NCBI GenBank assembly: GCA_001931905.2 | Contig: MSJI02000818.1 | Span: forward strand, 822 to 64,821 | DNA: 64,000 nt | DNA from: Cladosporium sp. IMV 00045 | Taxonomy: Eukaryota > Ascomycota > Dothideomycetes > Cladosporiales > Cladosporiaceae | Reading direction: 5' to 3' | In this document: piece by piece, positions 1 to 9,919 of the stretch | Position numbering within the stretch: the first letter of the stretch is position 1 | How the letters are laid out: each line of letters starts with the position of its first letter | Translations under genes and position numbers: made by a program | The notes under the pieces: generated by a model | Databases searched by the model: none | Told to the model about the DNA's origin: nothing | What the model saw: only the letters and a program-made list of their open reading frames with translations

Positions 1-17
1 AAAAAAAAAAAAAAAAA
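1..17. repeat. A homopolymer at window edge
   Basis: The first 17 bases are all A. They lie just beyond the stop codon of the minus-strand gene that follows, so on that strand they read as a T-run. This is a simple homopolymer and may mark a 3' UTR or just the window edge. Confidence 0.6.
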
Positions 18-55
18 GAGGAAAATACGATCCCAACACCAAGTCTTCCTCCCAA

Positions 56-1570
56 TCAAGCCCTCCCGCAACAAACCCAGCCCCTCCACCCCCTTGCCTT
101 CCTCCCGCCCCTCCCTCGCCTCCCTTCCCTGACCCACCCCTCCTCGTCGTCCTCGAAAAAGCAATCCGGATAAAACACCCCTCCCACCCCGCCCAGACCG
201 GGAGAGGAACCGCCGAGCAAACTCCCCCAACTACTCCTCCCCACGCCACTAAGCACCGCAGCGGCTGTGGTAGGGCTCGCGAGAGTGGTGTCTTCTGACC
301 AGCGGCTGTGACTTCCCCTGTGGCTGGTGTTGCTGAGGAGGGGTTTTTGTGTGGACGTTGAGCTGGGGGAGTTGCTGGTGGAGGTTGAGGAGCGGGAAGT
401 GGTGCTGTGGGTGAGGGAGGTGTGGGTTGTGGAGGTGCTGCTCGTGGAGAGGATGCGGAGGGGGATGAGGCGGGTTGTGGCGCCGGGGGGTTTGGGGTTG
501 TAGGTCGGGGAGGGGAGGGTTGTTGGTGGTGATGCGCTTGGGATGGTTGTGGTTGTGGTTGGTGGGGAGAAGGTGGTGGTTGTTGAGGAGCGGTGGCGGT
601 TTGTGCTGGGGGTTTTGCTGTTGGGGTTGGTTGTGTTTATTTCTGCGCCGGGGAGGAGTTTGGGTGGTGGGTAATGATGAGGCGTGATTTTGACTCGGGT
701 CGCTTGTGTTTCGAAGCCGGTGGGCGTGTTGTACACTTGTACTAGTCTGTTGACGGTTGATGGCTTGGTTTCTTTGACGGCTGGGAAGAGGCTGTATGTT
801 GTCCTGTGTTGTATCTCGACAGGCTGATTCAGATGGCTGATAACGACACTTCTCTCTTCTGCCTCGTTGAACGGCCTGGGCGACAGTGGCACCAACTGCA
901 TCTCCTCGTCCTCTTCCTGTTCAGCTCCAGGCCTCACTTCAGTTTCATGACGACGAGGCGGTGGCGTACGCGCGCGTCTTGCCTCTTCGAGCCCAAAGTC
1001 GAATCTGTCTATAGCCGGATCCACAGCGCGTATACTTGCAACTCCAGGTTTCGATTGGAATCCGGGACTCTTCGTTCCTGATCCATTTCCGTGAATATAG
1101 TAATCCAGAATCCCAAACGACGTCTCCGACTGCTTGTCCGCAGTATCAGGCACACCACGCTTCCGCCACGAAGGCATTCGCTTCGGCGGCGGTGGAGGAG
1201 GAGGCGGAGGAGCATGGCGAGCAGGCGGCCTTCTCGTCCAAGACCTCAAAGGCGTAGGAGCCGCGAGGTCGACGATCTCCGGCTCCCTGACTCCATCGCC
1301 AATATCACCGGAAGGACTCAGTCTCCGCCCCTCAACCGACGAAGAAGAGACGAGCCTTATAGTCCCCCTCTTCGCAGCAACCGAAGCATGATCTAGAATC
1401 GTCGTCGACGGCACCGCTTTTCCTCCACCGCTCCTAGTCTTCGGAATCAACATCCTCTCCTCCATCGGTTCTTTTGGCGGCGAAACTCTGGTCGCGATCC
1501 GTGTTGGCGTCCACTCTCCGTCCCCGCCTCCTGCAGCATCTAGTCTGAAATGTCGAGCCGCGGTGGCCAT
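56..1570 (-). CDS. Hypothetical proline/threonine-rich low-complexity protein
   Basis: A single open frame of 504 residues starts at an ATG on the complement of 1568-1570. I do not recognise a catalytic domain. The N-terminal third is basic and Pro-rich, with a run of nine prolines near residues 120-128. The middle holds acidic patches (EEDEE). Residues from about 310 to 410 are almost only Ser, Thr and Pro. A better ordered C-terminal stretch has a SRWSED motif, then GRSSWGSLLGG, then YPDCFFEDDEEG. That Trp/Cys-containing tail is the part most likely to be conserved. No signal peptide or membrane segment is visible. The Ser/Thr-rich composition suggests an intrinsically disordered regulatory protein, which is inference. 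Plus-strand frames opposite are short and look like shadows. Confidence 0.6.
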   Translation of the reverse strand: MATAARHFRLDAAGGGDGEWTPTRIATRVSPPKEPMEERMLIPKTRSGGGKAVPSTTILDHASVAAKRGTIRLVSSSSVEGRRLSPSGDIGDGVREPEIVDLAAPTPLRSWTRRPPARHAPPPPPPPPPKRMPSWRKRGVPDTADKQSETSFGILDYYIHGNGSGTKSPGFQSKPGVASIRAVDPAIDRFDFGLEEARRARTPPPRRHETEVRPGAEQEEDEEMQLVPLSPRPFNEAEERSVVISHLNQPVEIQHRTTYSLFPAVKETKPSTVNRLVQVYNTPTGFETQATRVKITPHHYPPPKLLPGAEINTTNPNSKTPSTNRHRSSTTTTFSPPTTTTTIPSASPPTTLPSPTYNPKPPGATTRLIPLRILSTSSTSTTHTSLTHSTTSRSSTSTSNSPSSTSTQKPLLSNTSHRGSHSRWSEDTTLASPTTAAAVLSGVGRSSWGSLLGGSSPGLGGVGGVFYPDCFFEDDEEGWVREGRRGRGGRKARGWRGWVCCGRA

Positions 1571-2685
1571 GTCGTTTTAATCGTCTCAGTCAATTGGTTC
1601 TCGGATGCGTGTTTGGAAAGATTCGCGTTCCGTGTTTGCCGGTGGTGTTTCGCCCAAGGGAGGCACGCGCGGGGAGCAAACCCTTTGTATATACCAAAGC
1701 ATTTCGATCAGCTGGAGTGGATGGCATTGGCTCTGGCTGGCTGGCTGACTGACTGGGTCTGTTTTCCCCTCGCGTGTTGAGCGTGAGGGGTATGGAATGT
1801 AGGGGTTCTGTGGTGAAGGAAGGGAAAGAGTTCGTGTGTTTTTTGTTGACACACTGGGGATGGGGAATGCAAGGGATACATGCTGGGTTAGACATTGGAT
1901 AGCTGAGGTTCTGGTTTCTTTCTTTCTGTTTCCTTTTTCCTGTTATCTGTTTGTCTTGTGCTTATACGCTCCATAGAAGGCTGGAGAAAGTTGGTACCAT
2001 TATGAGACGAAGGTAGCTGGCAGTGGGATTTCACAGGTGTCGCAGAAAAGCCTCTTACATCTGTTCTTGTTCATTGTTGTGTCCATACAAACATAGAATA
2101 GAGCTCTAAGCTATAGCTCTCGGTCTTTACCATATGTCTCAAATACCTGCCTTGCTGAAGCTTGCATTTGAACTTTGTAAAGTTGCTGAGAGCTCCCTCA
2201 TCGAGACCATACGCTGGATAGTGGTGGTGTGGGATTTTGTTGAGTTCATTCCTGCAAGAGATCAGCACCACGTACGTCCCGTTATGTCAGTCTGAAGCTT
2301 CTCACTGATCTCTGACCAAAAATGTCAAAGACTGATGATGTCGATGGTGGTAGCAAGGAGCCGTAACTCAGAAGCCGAAGCTCCGGGTGCAAGGGAGTGG
2401 GGCAAGATAAGTCAATGAGGATTGAAACGTATCATGGGATCCATCAACGCATTCGTATGAGTGTAATATCTTCAAGAAGGAAGAATGAATCGTGGCCGTT
2501 GATTCTGCTATTGATGCCGTCATTGCTGTTTAGTCAACAGTCGACGACCTTTGCGACGGCTGTGGCTTGAAGGCAATATGTTCGCCAGCATGATTGCGGT
2601 CTGATGAGAGTATTACTCTTGGTCCATGATGAGATGGAATTAGAGTGGTCAGTGTGAGATCGTGCCCTTGGTGATGGAATTACGG
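1571..2685. other. Intergenic region upstream of the hypothetical gene
   Basis: This 1.1 kb holds the promoter side of the minus-strand gene at 56-1570. It is rich in CT/GT stretches (for example 1915-1950). Only short, mutually overlapping frames are present and none has recognisable protein character. I see no gene here. Confidence 0.5.
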
Positions 2686-2977
2686 TACAATCGCCTGCAA
2701 AATGTCTGGTGCAAGTAGGGTACACAAATTCGAGCCAGTTTTGAGCTAGATTTTGGTCGGATACCCGTAAATAGATATATATATTCAGTTTTGCTTTCTA
2801 GAAAAGGTATCTAAGTAAAGTAGTAAGCTTAAGTAGTATTTCACTAAGTTTTTAAGACTATATAGTCTCTATAGACCTTCGAAACTAAGTAAGGAGCGCT
2901 CGATAGTCGCAAAATCTGGTAAAATCCATTACCTCCTAGTAGACCCACTTGCACCAGACATTTTGCAGAGGGTTATA
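2686..2977. mobile_element. MITE-like element with terminal inverted repeats and TA target duplication
   Basis: A perfect 22-bp inverted repeat (CTGCAAAATGTCTGGTGCAAGT and its complement) lies at 2695-2716 and 2947-2968. With mismatches the match extends outward to TA dinucleotides at 2686-2687 and 2976-2977, giving an element of about 288 bp (2688-2975). TA duplications and an internal region far more AT-rich than its surroundings (2760-2900) fit a non-autonomous Tc1/mariner or pogo-type MITE. No transposase is encoded. The AT-rich core could reflect repeat-induced point mutation, which is inference. Confidence 0.75.
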
Positions 2978-3203
2978 CCAGCGGCTCGTTTTACCGAGTT
3001 TGGGTTTGGTGCAGCTCCACGTCTCGAACTGATCTCCACCACGACACCAGAGACGGACTTGGCTACTCGGACTCGCATTGAAAAGACTCACCATGTCACG
3101 AGGCGTGCGATTTCAGTACCATAAATGTGCCAGGTAAAGATGATTTCATTAAAATGCAGAAAGGAACATCAATCGCGCGTTAATTTCTCGATAATTCTCA
3201 AAC

Positions 3204-4202
3204 ATGAACGCCATGTCGACACGGATGGGCGTCTGCGGAAGCCTCTTAAGATCAGAGTCAAGACTGGTAAACGGTAGACCACTTATCACAAACCACACCT
3301 CAGTCGCCCATTTCTCATGCCTCCACCGCTCAACACCCGCCAAAGACATCAACCAAGCCCTCCGGGACGATGGCTGCGTGATCATTAAACAGATGCTCAC
3401 ACCAAGCCAAATCACCACCATAAACAACGAAATGGACCTCGCCCTCCCCACCACACCCGCCGGCCACTCCGCCAACCCGACCGCCAAACCCCTCCCAGGA
3501 GGCCTGGAGCCCGGCCAAGTCTACGGCACCAACACCAAACGCCTCGGTAACCTGGTCAAGCACAGTCCCACCTTCCGGGACGAGATCCTCAACTCTGACG
3601 TCCTGCACGCACTCTCCGAGCAAGCCATGCGCGAGACGGGCGATTACTGGCTCAACACGGCGGAGATGATCGAGATTGGGCCAGGAACGCAGGCGCAGAC
3701 TCTGCACGCCGATGGGGGCGGGTGGTGGCCTTTCTGGACGATGAGGGGGAAGTGGAAGCCAGAGTTTCAGATCAATTTTCTGATCGCTACGACGCGCACG
3801 ACGAGGGAGAATGGTGCTACGGGCGTGGTCAGGGGGAGTCATGGGATGGAGTATGCGGAGGATGTGACGGAGGAGAATTTCGAGGGGTGGAACTTTCCGG
3901 AGGATCAGGTTGAGGTTGTGGAGTTGGAGGCGGGCGATTGTTTGGTTCTGGGTAGTCGGATTGTGCATAGGGGAGGGGCGAATGTGACGAGTGATGAGTT
4001 CAGAAGGGTCTTGAGTGTTATGGTGCTGAGTTCGACTTTTACGCCGGAGTATGCGCATGCTTTGACGGTGGATGGGGAGACTGCGAGGCGGATGCCTGAG
4101 AGGGCGAAGAAGTTTTTGGGGTTTAGGGGGCAGAAAATGGTGCTTGGGCCGGATGTTTGGCAGGATTATAATGAGGAGGGAGGGAAGAGGATGGGAGTTT
4201 AG
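3204..4202 (+). CDS. Phytanoyl-CoA dioxygenase (PhyH) family 2-oxoglutarate/Fe(II) oxygenase
   Basis: A single-exon gene of 332 residues. The body from about residue 50 matches the PhyH fold: ALRDDGCVII near the start, the iron ligands H168 and D170 in LHADGGG, and a distal H255 in RIVHRGGAN followed by the arginine pair 267-268 that would hold 2-oxoglutarate. Enzymes of this family hydroxylate or oxidise small molecules using O2, Fe(II) and 2-oxoglutarate. In fungi some act on fatty acyl-CoA and others in secondary metabolism, so the substrate cannot be told from sequence. The first 45 residues are basic and Ser/Thr-rich, lack acidic residues at the very start and could be a mitochondrial or peroxisomal leader (inference). 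Its stop lies 108 bp from the stop of the convergent gene. Confidence 0.85.
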   Translation: MNAMSTRMGVCGSLLRSESRLVNGRPLITNHTSVAHFSCLHRSTPAKDINQALRDDGCVIIKQMLTPSQITTINNEMDLALPTTPAGHSANPTAKPLPGGLEPGQVYGTNTKRLGNLVKHSPTFRDEILNSDVLHALSEQAMRETGDYWLNTAEMIEIGPGTQAQTLHADGGGWWPFWTMRGKWKPEFQINFLIATTRTTRENGATGVVRGSHGMEYAEDVTEENFEGWNFPEDQVEVVELEAGDCLVLGSRIVHRGGANVTSDEFRRVLSVMVLSSTFTPEYAHALTVDGETARRMPERAKKFLGFRGQKMVLGPDVWQDYNEEGGKRMGV

Positions 4203-4310
4203 ATGAAGCTGGGAAGCTTGGACAATGTACAGTATCTAAATTATTCACTCCACACGATGACTTGTGCTCGCTGATACTCCCATTTTGGTACCAGAGGACA
4301 ATTAAAGATC

Positions 4311-7274
4311 CTAATTCAACGCCTTGTCAAAGGTCTTTCCAGCTTTCGTGAACATTTTGAGATCATCCTTCACATCATTGCAGATCCCGGGCAGGTTCTT
4401 CTCGCCCTTGGTGATCTTGACCGCGCACACGGTTGTTCTTGTGACGTCGTAAATGTCATATGCCACACCAATTCCGAACAGAGCATACCCAGCAACCTTA
4501 GTGATCAGCCTCTTGCCGAATCTAAAAAATCTAGGAGCCCATTTGCCGACGAATCTACCAAACTTGCTGTTCGCTACAGCTTTCCAAGCTTTGGAGAGAC
4601 CCTGTCCGACCTTTTCCCCAAACTTTATGAGCTTGTCAGCCGCCTTTGGAGGGAGAACGGCTTTGACCACACTCTTAGCGATTTTCTTGGCGCCTTCAAA
4701 GGCCTTTTTGAAGAAACCTTTGACCTTCTGCCAGACAGTCTTCTTTTTGGGGACATCTGGAGGGGGTGCTGCGGGGGGAGCTTCTTCTGGTGGAGGTTTG
4801 GCAGCTTCAAGTTCGCCGGTCTCAGCCAACGCGTCGGCGGCGCCGTCTAACGACGAAGGTGGGCCTCGCGTGGGCGGAGAGTCATACTCTCCAAGTACGT
4901 GATCTCCGATCGCGTGATCGTTATAGCCTGTGCGCCAATCGCGGAAGGACATCTCGTCAACGCCATGACGCATGCCATTCTGCAGGTTCACATCCCAGTG
5001 ATGCCCGGTATAGCCTTGCCCAGGAGGTAGTCTTGGTACTCGGGGAGGCTCGATAGGAGGTGGTCTTGGTATCGATGGAGGCTCGACGGGTGGGGGTCGA
5101 GGTGGAGAGGGAGGGCGCTGGAATGGTTCGGGAGGTGGAGTCTTAGGCGGAGTTGGCGGCCGTGGGGGAGGTTCGAGAGGTGGAGTCTTAGGCTGAGATG
5201 GAGGACGCGCGGGAGGCTCGATTGGTGGAGCCTTAGGCTGGGTTGGAGGACGTGGAGGAGGTTCGAGAGGAGGAGTTTCAGGCTGAGTTGGAGGGCGTGC
5301 GGGAGGCTCGATCGGGTCGGGCTTGATGGGGTCAGGCTTCATTGGATCCGGCTTGACAGAATCAGGTTTGACGGGATCAGGCTTAAAGGGCTCAGCTTCG
5401 GGCTTAGGTATATCTTTCGGTGGCGAACCGCCTCGATTGGGCGCAGCATCCTGTGGGAAGTCGTTCGGTGGCTTCGGCTTGACAGTATCAGGCTGAGGTT
5501 TAGGACCTTGTTGGCCCGGCTCGACGGAGTTAGGCCTAGAAGGAGGCTTGGGATTCGTCTCGCCTGGCTGAGGCTTGGGCTGAGAAGGTTGATTAGGTTC
5601 ACCTGGGTTAGGATCAGGCGTCTTTGGTCTCGGTGGTCCAGGATCTGCATTGTTCGGTTTGGGCTGAGGCTTGCCCGGTTCTGGGCTGTTTGGCTCAGGA
5701 CGCCCAGGAGAGGCAGGTCGATCTGGCGGCGCTTGGTCTTGTGGAGGTTGATTTGTTGGAGGTTGATTTGTTGCAGGTTGATTTGTTGGAGGTTGGCCTT
5801 CAGGTGACGGTGGCCGCGCAGGCTCACCCCCAGGCGGTTTGGGCGAATTTCCCTCTGGGTTCGGCCTTGGAGCATTTGGATCGGGACCGGATTTGGGTGG
5901 CTGCGCAGGCTCACTTCCGGGAGGTTTAGGGGAGTTGCCATCAGGGTTTGGTTTAGGGGCATTGGGCTCAGGATTCGATTTAGGCGGCTGCGCGGGCTCA
6001 CCAGGCTGACTATCAGGAACTTTGGGCGAGTTTGCTTCAGGATTCGGTTTTGGCGAATTCGGGTCGGGACCTGACTTGGGCGGAGTTCCTTCTTTCGGTG
6101 GTGGTTGATTCGCAGGTGGTGCATCCTTTGGAGTGCTAGGATTGTCTGCAGGTTTCGGCGGGGCTTCGTCTGGTTTGGGGTTGGGACCGTCTGGCTCTGC
6201 CTTTTCGTCTGGTTCGAATGGTTTTGGATGAGTGACAGGATTCTTTGGACTTGAGTTACCAGGAGGCTGCGGGTTGGTGTCCGCTTTAGGAGGCTTAGGG
6301 GGGCTTTCTGGAGACTTCGGCGGCTCGTTCGGTACAGGGTCTTTTGGTGGTGAGGATTCACCTCGCTGAGGCTGCTTTGGCTGCGGCTCCGCTTGTTCTG
6401 GTTTGGGCTGTTGAGGCTTAGGCTGCTTTGGCTTTGGCTCGTTGGGCGGCTTGTCAGGCTGATCTGACGGGGGACGATCTGGTCTCCGTTGCGGAGCTTC
6501 AGGTTCCTTGGGAGCGCTCGGGAGCTGATTTTGCTCCGGAGCTGGCTTGTTTGGCTGCACAGGCTCTGGCTTAGCTTGCTGTTCTGGCTTGGGATTCTGA
6601 GGAGTGTCGACCCGCTCCGGAGGATCTTGTGGCGTCTCAGGACTGCTGGGTTTGTCTTTAGGGACATCGCTGGGCTTAGGTGCCGGCGCGTTTTGGCTGG
6701 ACCCAAGCGGAGGCGCTGCAGGCTTGATTGGCTGCGGTAGCGTGACTTCTATTGGAGGATTGATTGGTGGCCTGGAAGGTTGTATGGAGGGAGGCGGAAG
6801 CATGCCTGGCTCTACTGGCACTCCGTGGGAAATCGCTTCTGTAAGCGGACCCTGATGGGAAGGTGGCTTGATGTTCGCAGTATTGACGCTAGTCAAGGTT
6901 GCAGGATTAGTTGTGACTCGAATGGGGTCTGACTGTCCAGCGATGGGCAATCGTCCGTTTTTGATATCGCCTCCGAGAAAACCAATGAAAATCAGCTTTC
7001 GGCGATCCTTCTTATCCGTACTGTATACGAAAGGCAGAATTGTAGCATTGAGCTTTTCGTTGTCTTGTTGATTGGCCGACCAATAGGCTGAGCTATCTTG
7101 TTCGCTCTGGTGCCAGGTGCTGTCTTTGACGGCATTATCCAATGAAGACTTGTCGGAGAACTGATATGAGTTGACGATCACGAGGTCCGAAAGGCTTAGA
7201 GGAATAGGGCCAGCTATGGCACTTTCCCTGACCAGGAGGCATATGAGGGCTATGAAGAACCTGAAGATAGCCAT
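4311..7274 (-). CDS. Secreted protein: N-terminal domain, 600-residue proline-rich stalk, cationic/hydrophobic C-terminal module
   Basis: The open frame begins at 7406, but I prefer the internal ATG at 7274. It opens directly with a signal peptide (MAIFRFFIALICLLVRESAIA), whereas the upstream 44 residues are polar and basic. The resulting protein is 987 residues. After the signal come about 110 ordinary residues (IVNSYQFSD ... LIFIGFLGGD). From about 141 to 750 follows a Pro/Lys/Glu/Gln stalk of degenerate units such as PPKSGPDPN and EPPPRPPTQPK. The last 235 residues begin GYTGHHWDVN, then an acidic/Pro linker, then a Lys-rich amphipathic helical stretch (VWQKVKGFFKKAFEGAKKIA), further basic helices, and a Gly/Ala hydrophobic segment (VAGYALFGIGVAYDIYDV) with two cysteines after it. 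I recognise no named family. A cell-wall-spanning or secreted protein with a membrane-active end is inference. Confidence 0.75.
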   Translation of the reverse strand: MAIFRFFIALICLLVRESAIAGPIPLSLSDLVIVNSYQFSDKSSLDNAVKDSTWHQSEQDSSAYWSANQQDNEKLNATILPFVYSTDKKDRRKLIFIGFLGGDIKNGRLPIAGQSDPIRVTTNPATLTSVNTANIKPPSHQGPLTEAISHGVPVEPGMLPPPSIQPSRPPINPPIEVTLPQPIKPAAPPLGSSQNAPAPKPSDVPKDKPSSPETPQDPPERVDTPQNPKPEQQAKPEPVQPNKPAPEQNQLPSAPKEPEAPQRRPDRPPSDQPDKPPNEPKPKQPKPQQPKPEQAEPQPKQPQRGESSPPKDPVPNEPPKSPESPPKPPKADTNPQPPGNSSPKNPVTHPKPFEPDEKAEPDGPNPKPDEAPPKPADNPSTPKDAPPANQPPPKEGTPPKSGPDPNSPKPNPEANSPKVPDSQPGEPAQPPKSNPEPNAPKPNPDGNSPKPPGSEPAQPPKSGPDPNAPRPNPEGNSPKPPGGEPARPPSPEGQPPTNQPATNQPPTNQPPQDQAPPDRPASPGRPEPNSPEPGKPQPKPNNADPGPPRPKTPDPNPGEPNQPSQPKPQPGETNPKPPSRPNSVEPGQQGPKPQPDTVKPKPPNDFPQDAAPNRGGSPPKDIPKPEAEPFKPDPVKPDSVKPDPMKPDPIKPDPIEPPARPPTQPETPPLEPPPRPPTQPKAPPIEPPARPPSQPKTPPLEPPPRPPTPPKTPPPEPFQRPPSPPRPPPVEPPSIPRPPPIEPPRVPRLPPGQGYTGHHWDVNLQNGMRHGVDEMSFRDWRTGYNDHAIGDHVLGEYDSPPTRGPPSSLDGAADALAETGELEAAKPPPEEAPPAAPPPDVPKKKTVWQKVKGFFKKAFEGAKKIAKSVVKAVLPPKAADKLIKFGEKVGQGLSKAWKAVANSKFGRFVGKWAPRFFRFGKRLITKVAGYALFGIGVAYDIYDVTRTTVCAVKITKGEKNLPGICNDVKDDLKMFTKAGKTFDKALN

Positions 7275-7760
7275 TTTCTGTTTCCTGACAAGAATTTGGC
7301 GAAAGGGGCTGACGTAATTTGATAGACGATTTTCGACTCGGCGGTAGATAGCGTGCAGTCCAGCTACACCGTTTTTCGTGCGAGAATGGCACCGCCCTCC
7401 TCTCAATTCTCGAGTAGGTGAGACGCACCGTCAGGACTGGCACTGACCTAGGCTCTAGTTGTGGTGGTAGTACTCTCAGCAGGCAACTCAGGAAGGCGAA
7501 GGCAGCAGTATACACATATGCCTTTCCCTCGGGCAATGCAAGGCCTCGTTACCCCTCAGCGGCTGCATGATTCTCTGCGGAGACGTGCTTGTAATGTGAA
7601 TATGATAGGGATCGTCGTTTGCCTGTGATTGTAACTTAATGCAATGCTCCGCACGAGACGCGATGAGACACAGGTGTTGCAGCTGGGTGAAGCACTGCAC
7701 TGCTCGTAGCAAGAAGAGGGTCGAGCGAGAGCCTGGAAGAACCCTCACAGCTACCATAAA
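7275..7760. other. 5' region of the secreted protein gene
   Basis: About 490 bp upstream of the preferred start at 7274. It contains the longer in-frame extension to an ATG at 7406, several short frames and no recognisable gene. It probably holds the promoter and 5' UTR. Confidence 0.4.
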
Positions 7761-8080
7761 TTGCCCAGTTGGTCAGGAAAGTTGCAAATATGGTGGAGAG
7801 CAGACGCCTGCCGTGCAGCATTGAGTGTGTGATTCAGGTCAGTCTCCTCTTTTCTCACCCATCATGGTAGGTAGCTTGGCAGATAGCTTTATCAGATGTC
7901 GAAGGGACTTTCGCGGCTGCCAAACATTTCTTAGTTGGGCAGGGTAGCTGCAGGTATGGTGGAGAGCAGATGTCCATCACACAGCATTGGGTATGCGTAT
8001 GGGGTCGGTCTCCTCTTTTCTCACCTGTCATAGCAAGGAGCTTGGCCGATGATTTAATGTGATGCCGAAAAAAGGCGGCT
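7761..8080. repeat. Imperfect direct duplication of about 155 bp
   Basis: Two adjacent related copies lie at roughly 7761-7918 and 7931-8080. Shared blocks occur in the same order: TATGGTGGAGAGCAGA, CAGCATTG, then TCTCCTCTTTTCTCACC, then AGCTTGGC, and finally a GATG..GA stretch ending in GGC. The copies have diverged by substitutions and small indels. No reading frame is kept across both, so this looks like an old non-coding segmental duplication. Confidence 0.7.
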
Positions 8081-9919
8081 ATGAAGCCTCCTAACAAGCT
8101 AGGACTCACGTCAGATGTTGTGCACTATCACGTCTAAATGGAATAAGGCGGTTCCAACGCGCTGCGCGAGACACCAGTGAGGCAAAGTCATGATGCACTG
8201 CTATCGCGTAGAAACGGGATTGATATGCGATCTCGGCAGACTCTCTGGTCATGACATGACTTGTGAAGTGTCCGTTATCAAGCTCGGGGATTGCAAGAGC
8301 ACACGCCAAGTAGGAAGTCAATGGATCCGCTTGGTTCCTGGAAAGCTGGTAAGCATTGAGTGTTGAGAGTTTAAGCTTGATTTGACGTCTGTGAAGAGGA
8401 GAACGAGCAATTGATTTCCTTTCAAGACAGAACATTGAGGGGCATGCCCGAGCTTGGAGATTCGCGGAAGAGCTGATGGCAATCATGCCTGTGGAGAGTA
8501 CATGTAGGTGGTGAAGAGGTGAGGTCGATGGGCTGTGGAGAATCCGCCCACTCAAGATCGCCCATCAGCGGAGAATTGCTGGCAGTCCCTGTAGGTCCAC
8601 TCTTCGCAACACGCCATGCTTGCTTGCTTGACATCGACTTCATCAAATGCGACTGCTGTGTTTCTGCATCGGACTGTTTGATAAGCTTATCAGCATTCGC
8701 GCATAAGGCTCAGCTGCCACTTGTTGGCGCATCTCTCGACTGATTCTCTGCGCTGTCCCATCTTGCCAGAGTCTGCACGACATACGTGGTACGTGTCGGC
8801 AAGGCAAGAAATCCGCCGAACGGTACATTTCACGTGTTACGACAGCATCGGCATTCGTGGATGCTGTGCCGAAAAAAGATCGTATAGTAAGTTACGAGAG
8901 GGCATTCAGTACGCGCGGCCGGCGTCCCCACGAATCCCTTGTTTTGTTTTCTGTGCCTCGCATCCGCTGTCGGAAGCATCGGAACGCCTGACGCGTGGAT
9001 GCGAGATGGGAGATGCAAGCACTTGTTGACAGCGCTCGCTTGCCAGCGTATAGATGTGATCGATGTATTGCAGCCTGAGACACTAATAGCCCTACGCCTC
9101 AAATTCGTGAGAAGTAGACTGTGGATGACCTGAGGTGTTGGTTCAGGGCTGTCCAATCTCCACTAATATCCATATCTTCACTTCACCAAGTCTCTTCTGG
9201 ATCTTGCAAGTACCTCGTAGACTTTCTGGGACCGAAAGACAAGCTCAAACTCCGCCACTCCTCGCGTCCTCGCGTCCTCGCACCGAAGACAAGGGAAACG
9301 ATGGGCCAACCAAGTGGTGGCAGGCTGACGAGAGTGGGGCAATACCATAGCCATGTTCTGGCAGTACTGCAGATGTGGTGTGACAAATGCCCCCAATCGA
9401 GACGTTCTGGCTGCGAGACGTCGCTGAAGGTGGTGTACTGCCGTATGCAGGCGTGAATGCTTGTTTTCCCTGCCGCCTGCCATTCATGTCTCCCCCTCCC
9501 TTCTCCCATTACTAGGTATCAGGTACTCGCATGTTGCCGCACGCCGCCTGCCTCCGTCTTACCCAGACACACCTCACCATTTCTCCTGCTGCTTCTTCAC
9601 TTCATTCACTCACTCACACCTCTCTTCTATGCAATGCTGCTGGCTTCAACCGCTCAAAGAATTCCACACACTTCACGCGACCACGCCACCCTGACTTCGT
9701 ACGCGCTCATTGCAAACATTGACACTTTCTGAACGCGCGCCCATACCACGCATCACAACTGCGGCTGAGCCAACCCTACTCCACTGAAAATCCACATCTT
9801 CAAGACCTCACCTATTCAAAACGACAAAAAGTCAGTCCATCCCACACCACAACCCCTCCCTCACCTCCCTCACTAACACTCTCCCAGTGGCCGGCCAAGC
9901 AGCCAACCAACCGCCCGCC
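8081..9919. other. Gene-free stretch; promoter side of the small membrane protein
   Basis: About 1.8 kb with many short overlapping frames on both strands, none with recognisable protein character. From about 9480 to 9890 the plus strand is strongly C/T-rich with repeated TCACTCACTC-like tracts. This is typical of a fungal core promoter or 5' UTR and suits the plus-strand gene starting at 9920. A possible 5'-UTR intron (GT at about 9833, AG before 9887) cannot be excluded. Confidence 0.4.

Noticed and set aside
5339..6706. A 455-codon second minus-strand frame inside the proline-stalk gene
   Set aside because: It is a shadow frame created by repetitive codons. It is Ser/Arg/Leu-rich without domains and lies wholly inside the better frame.
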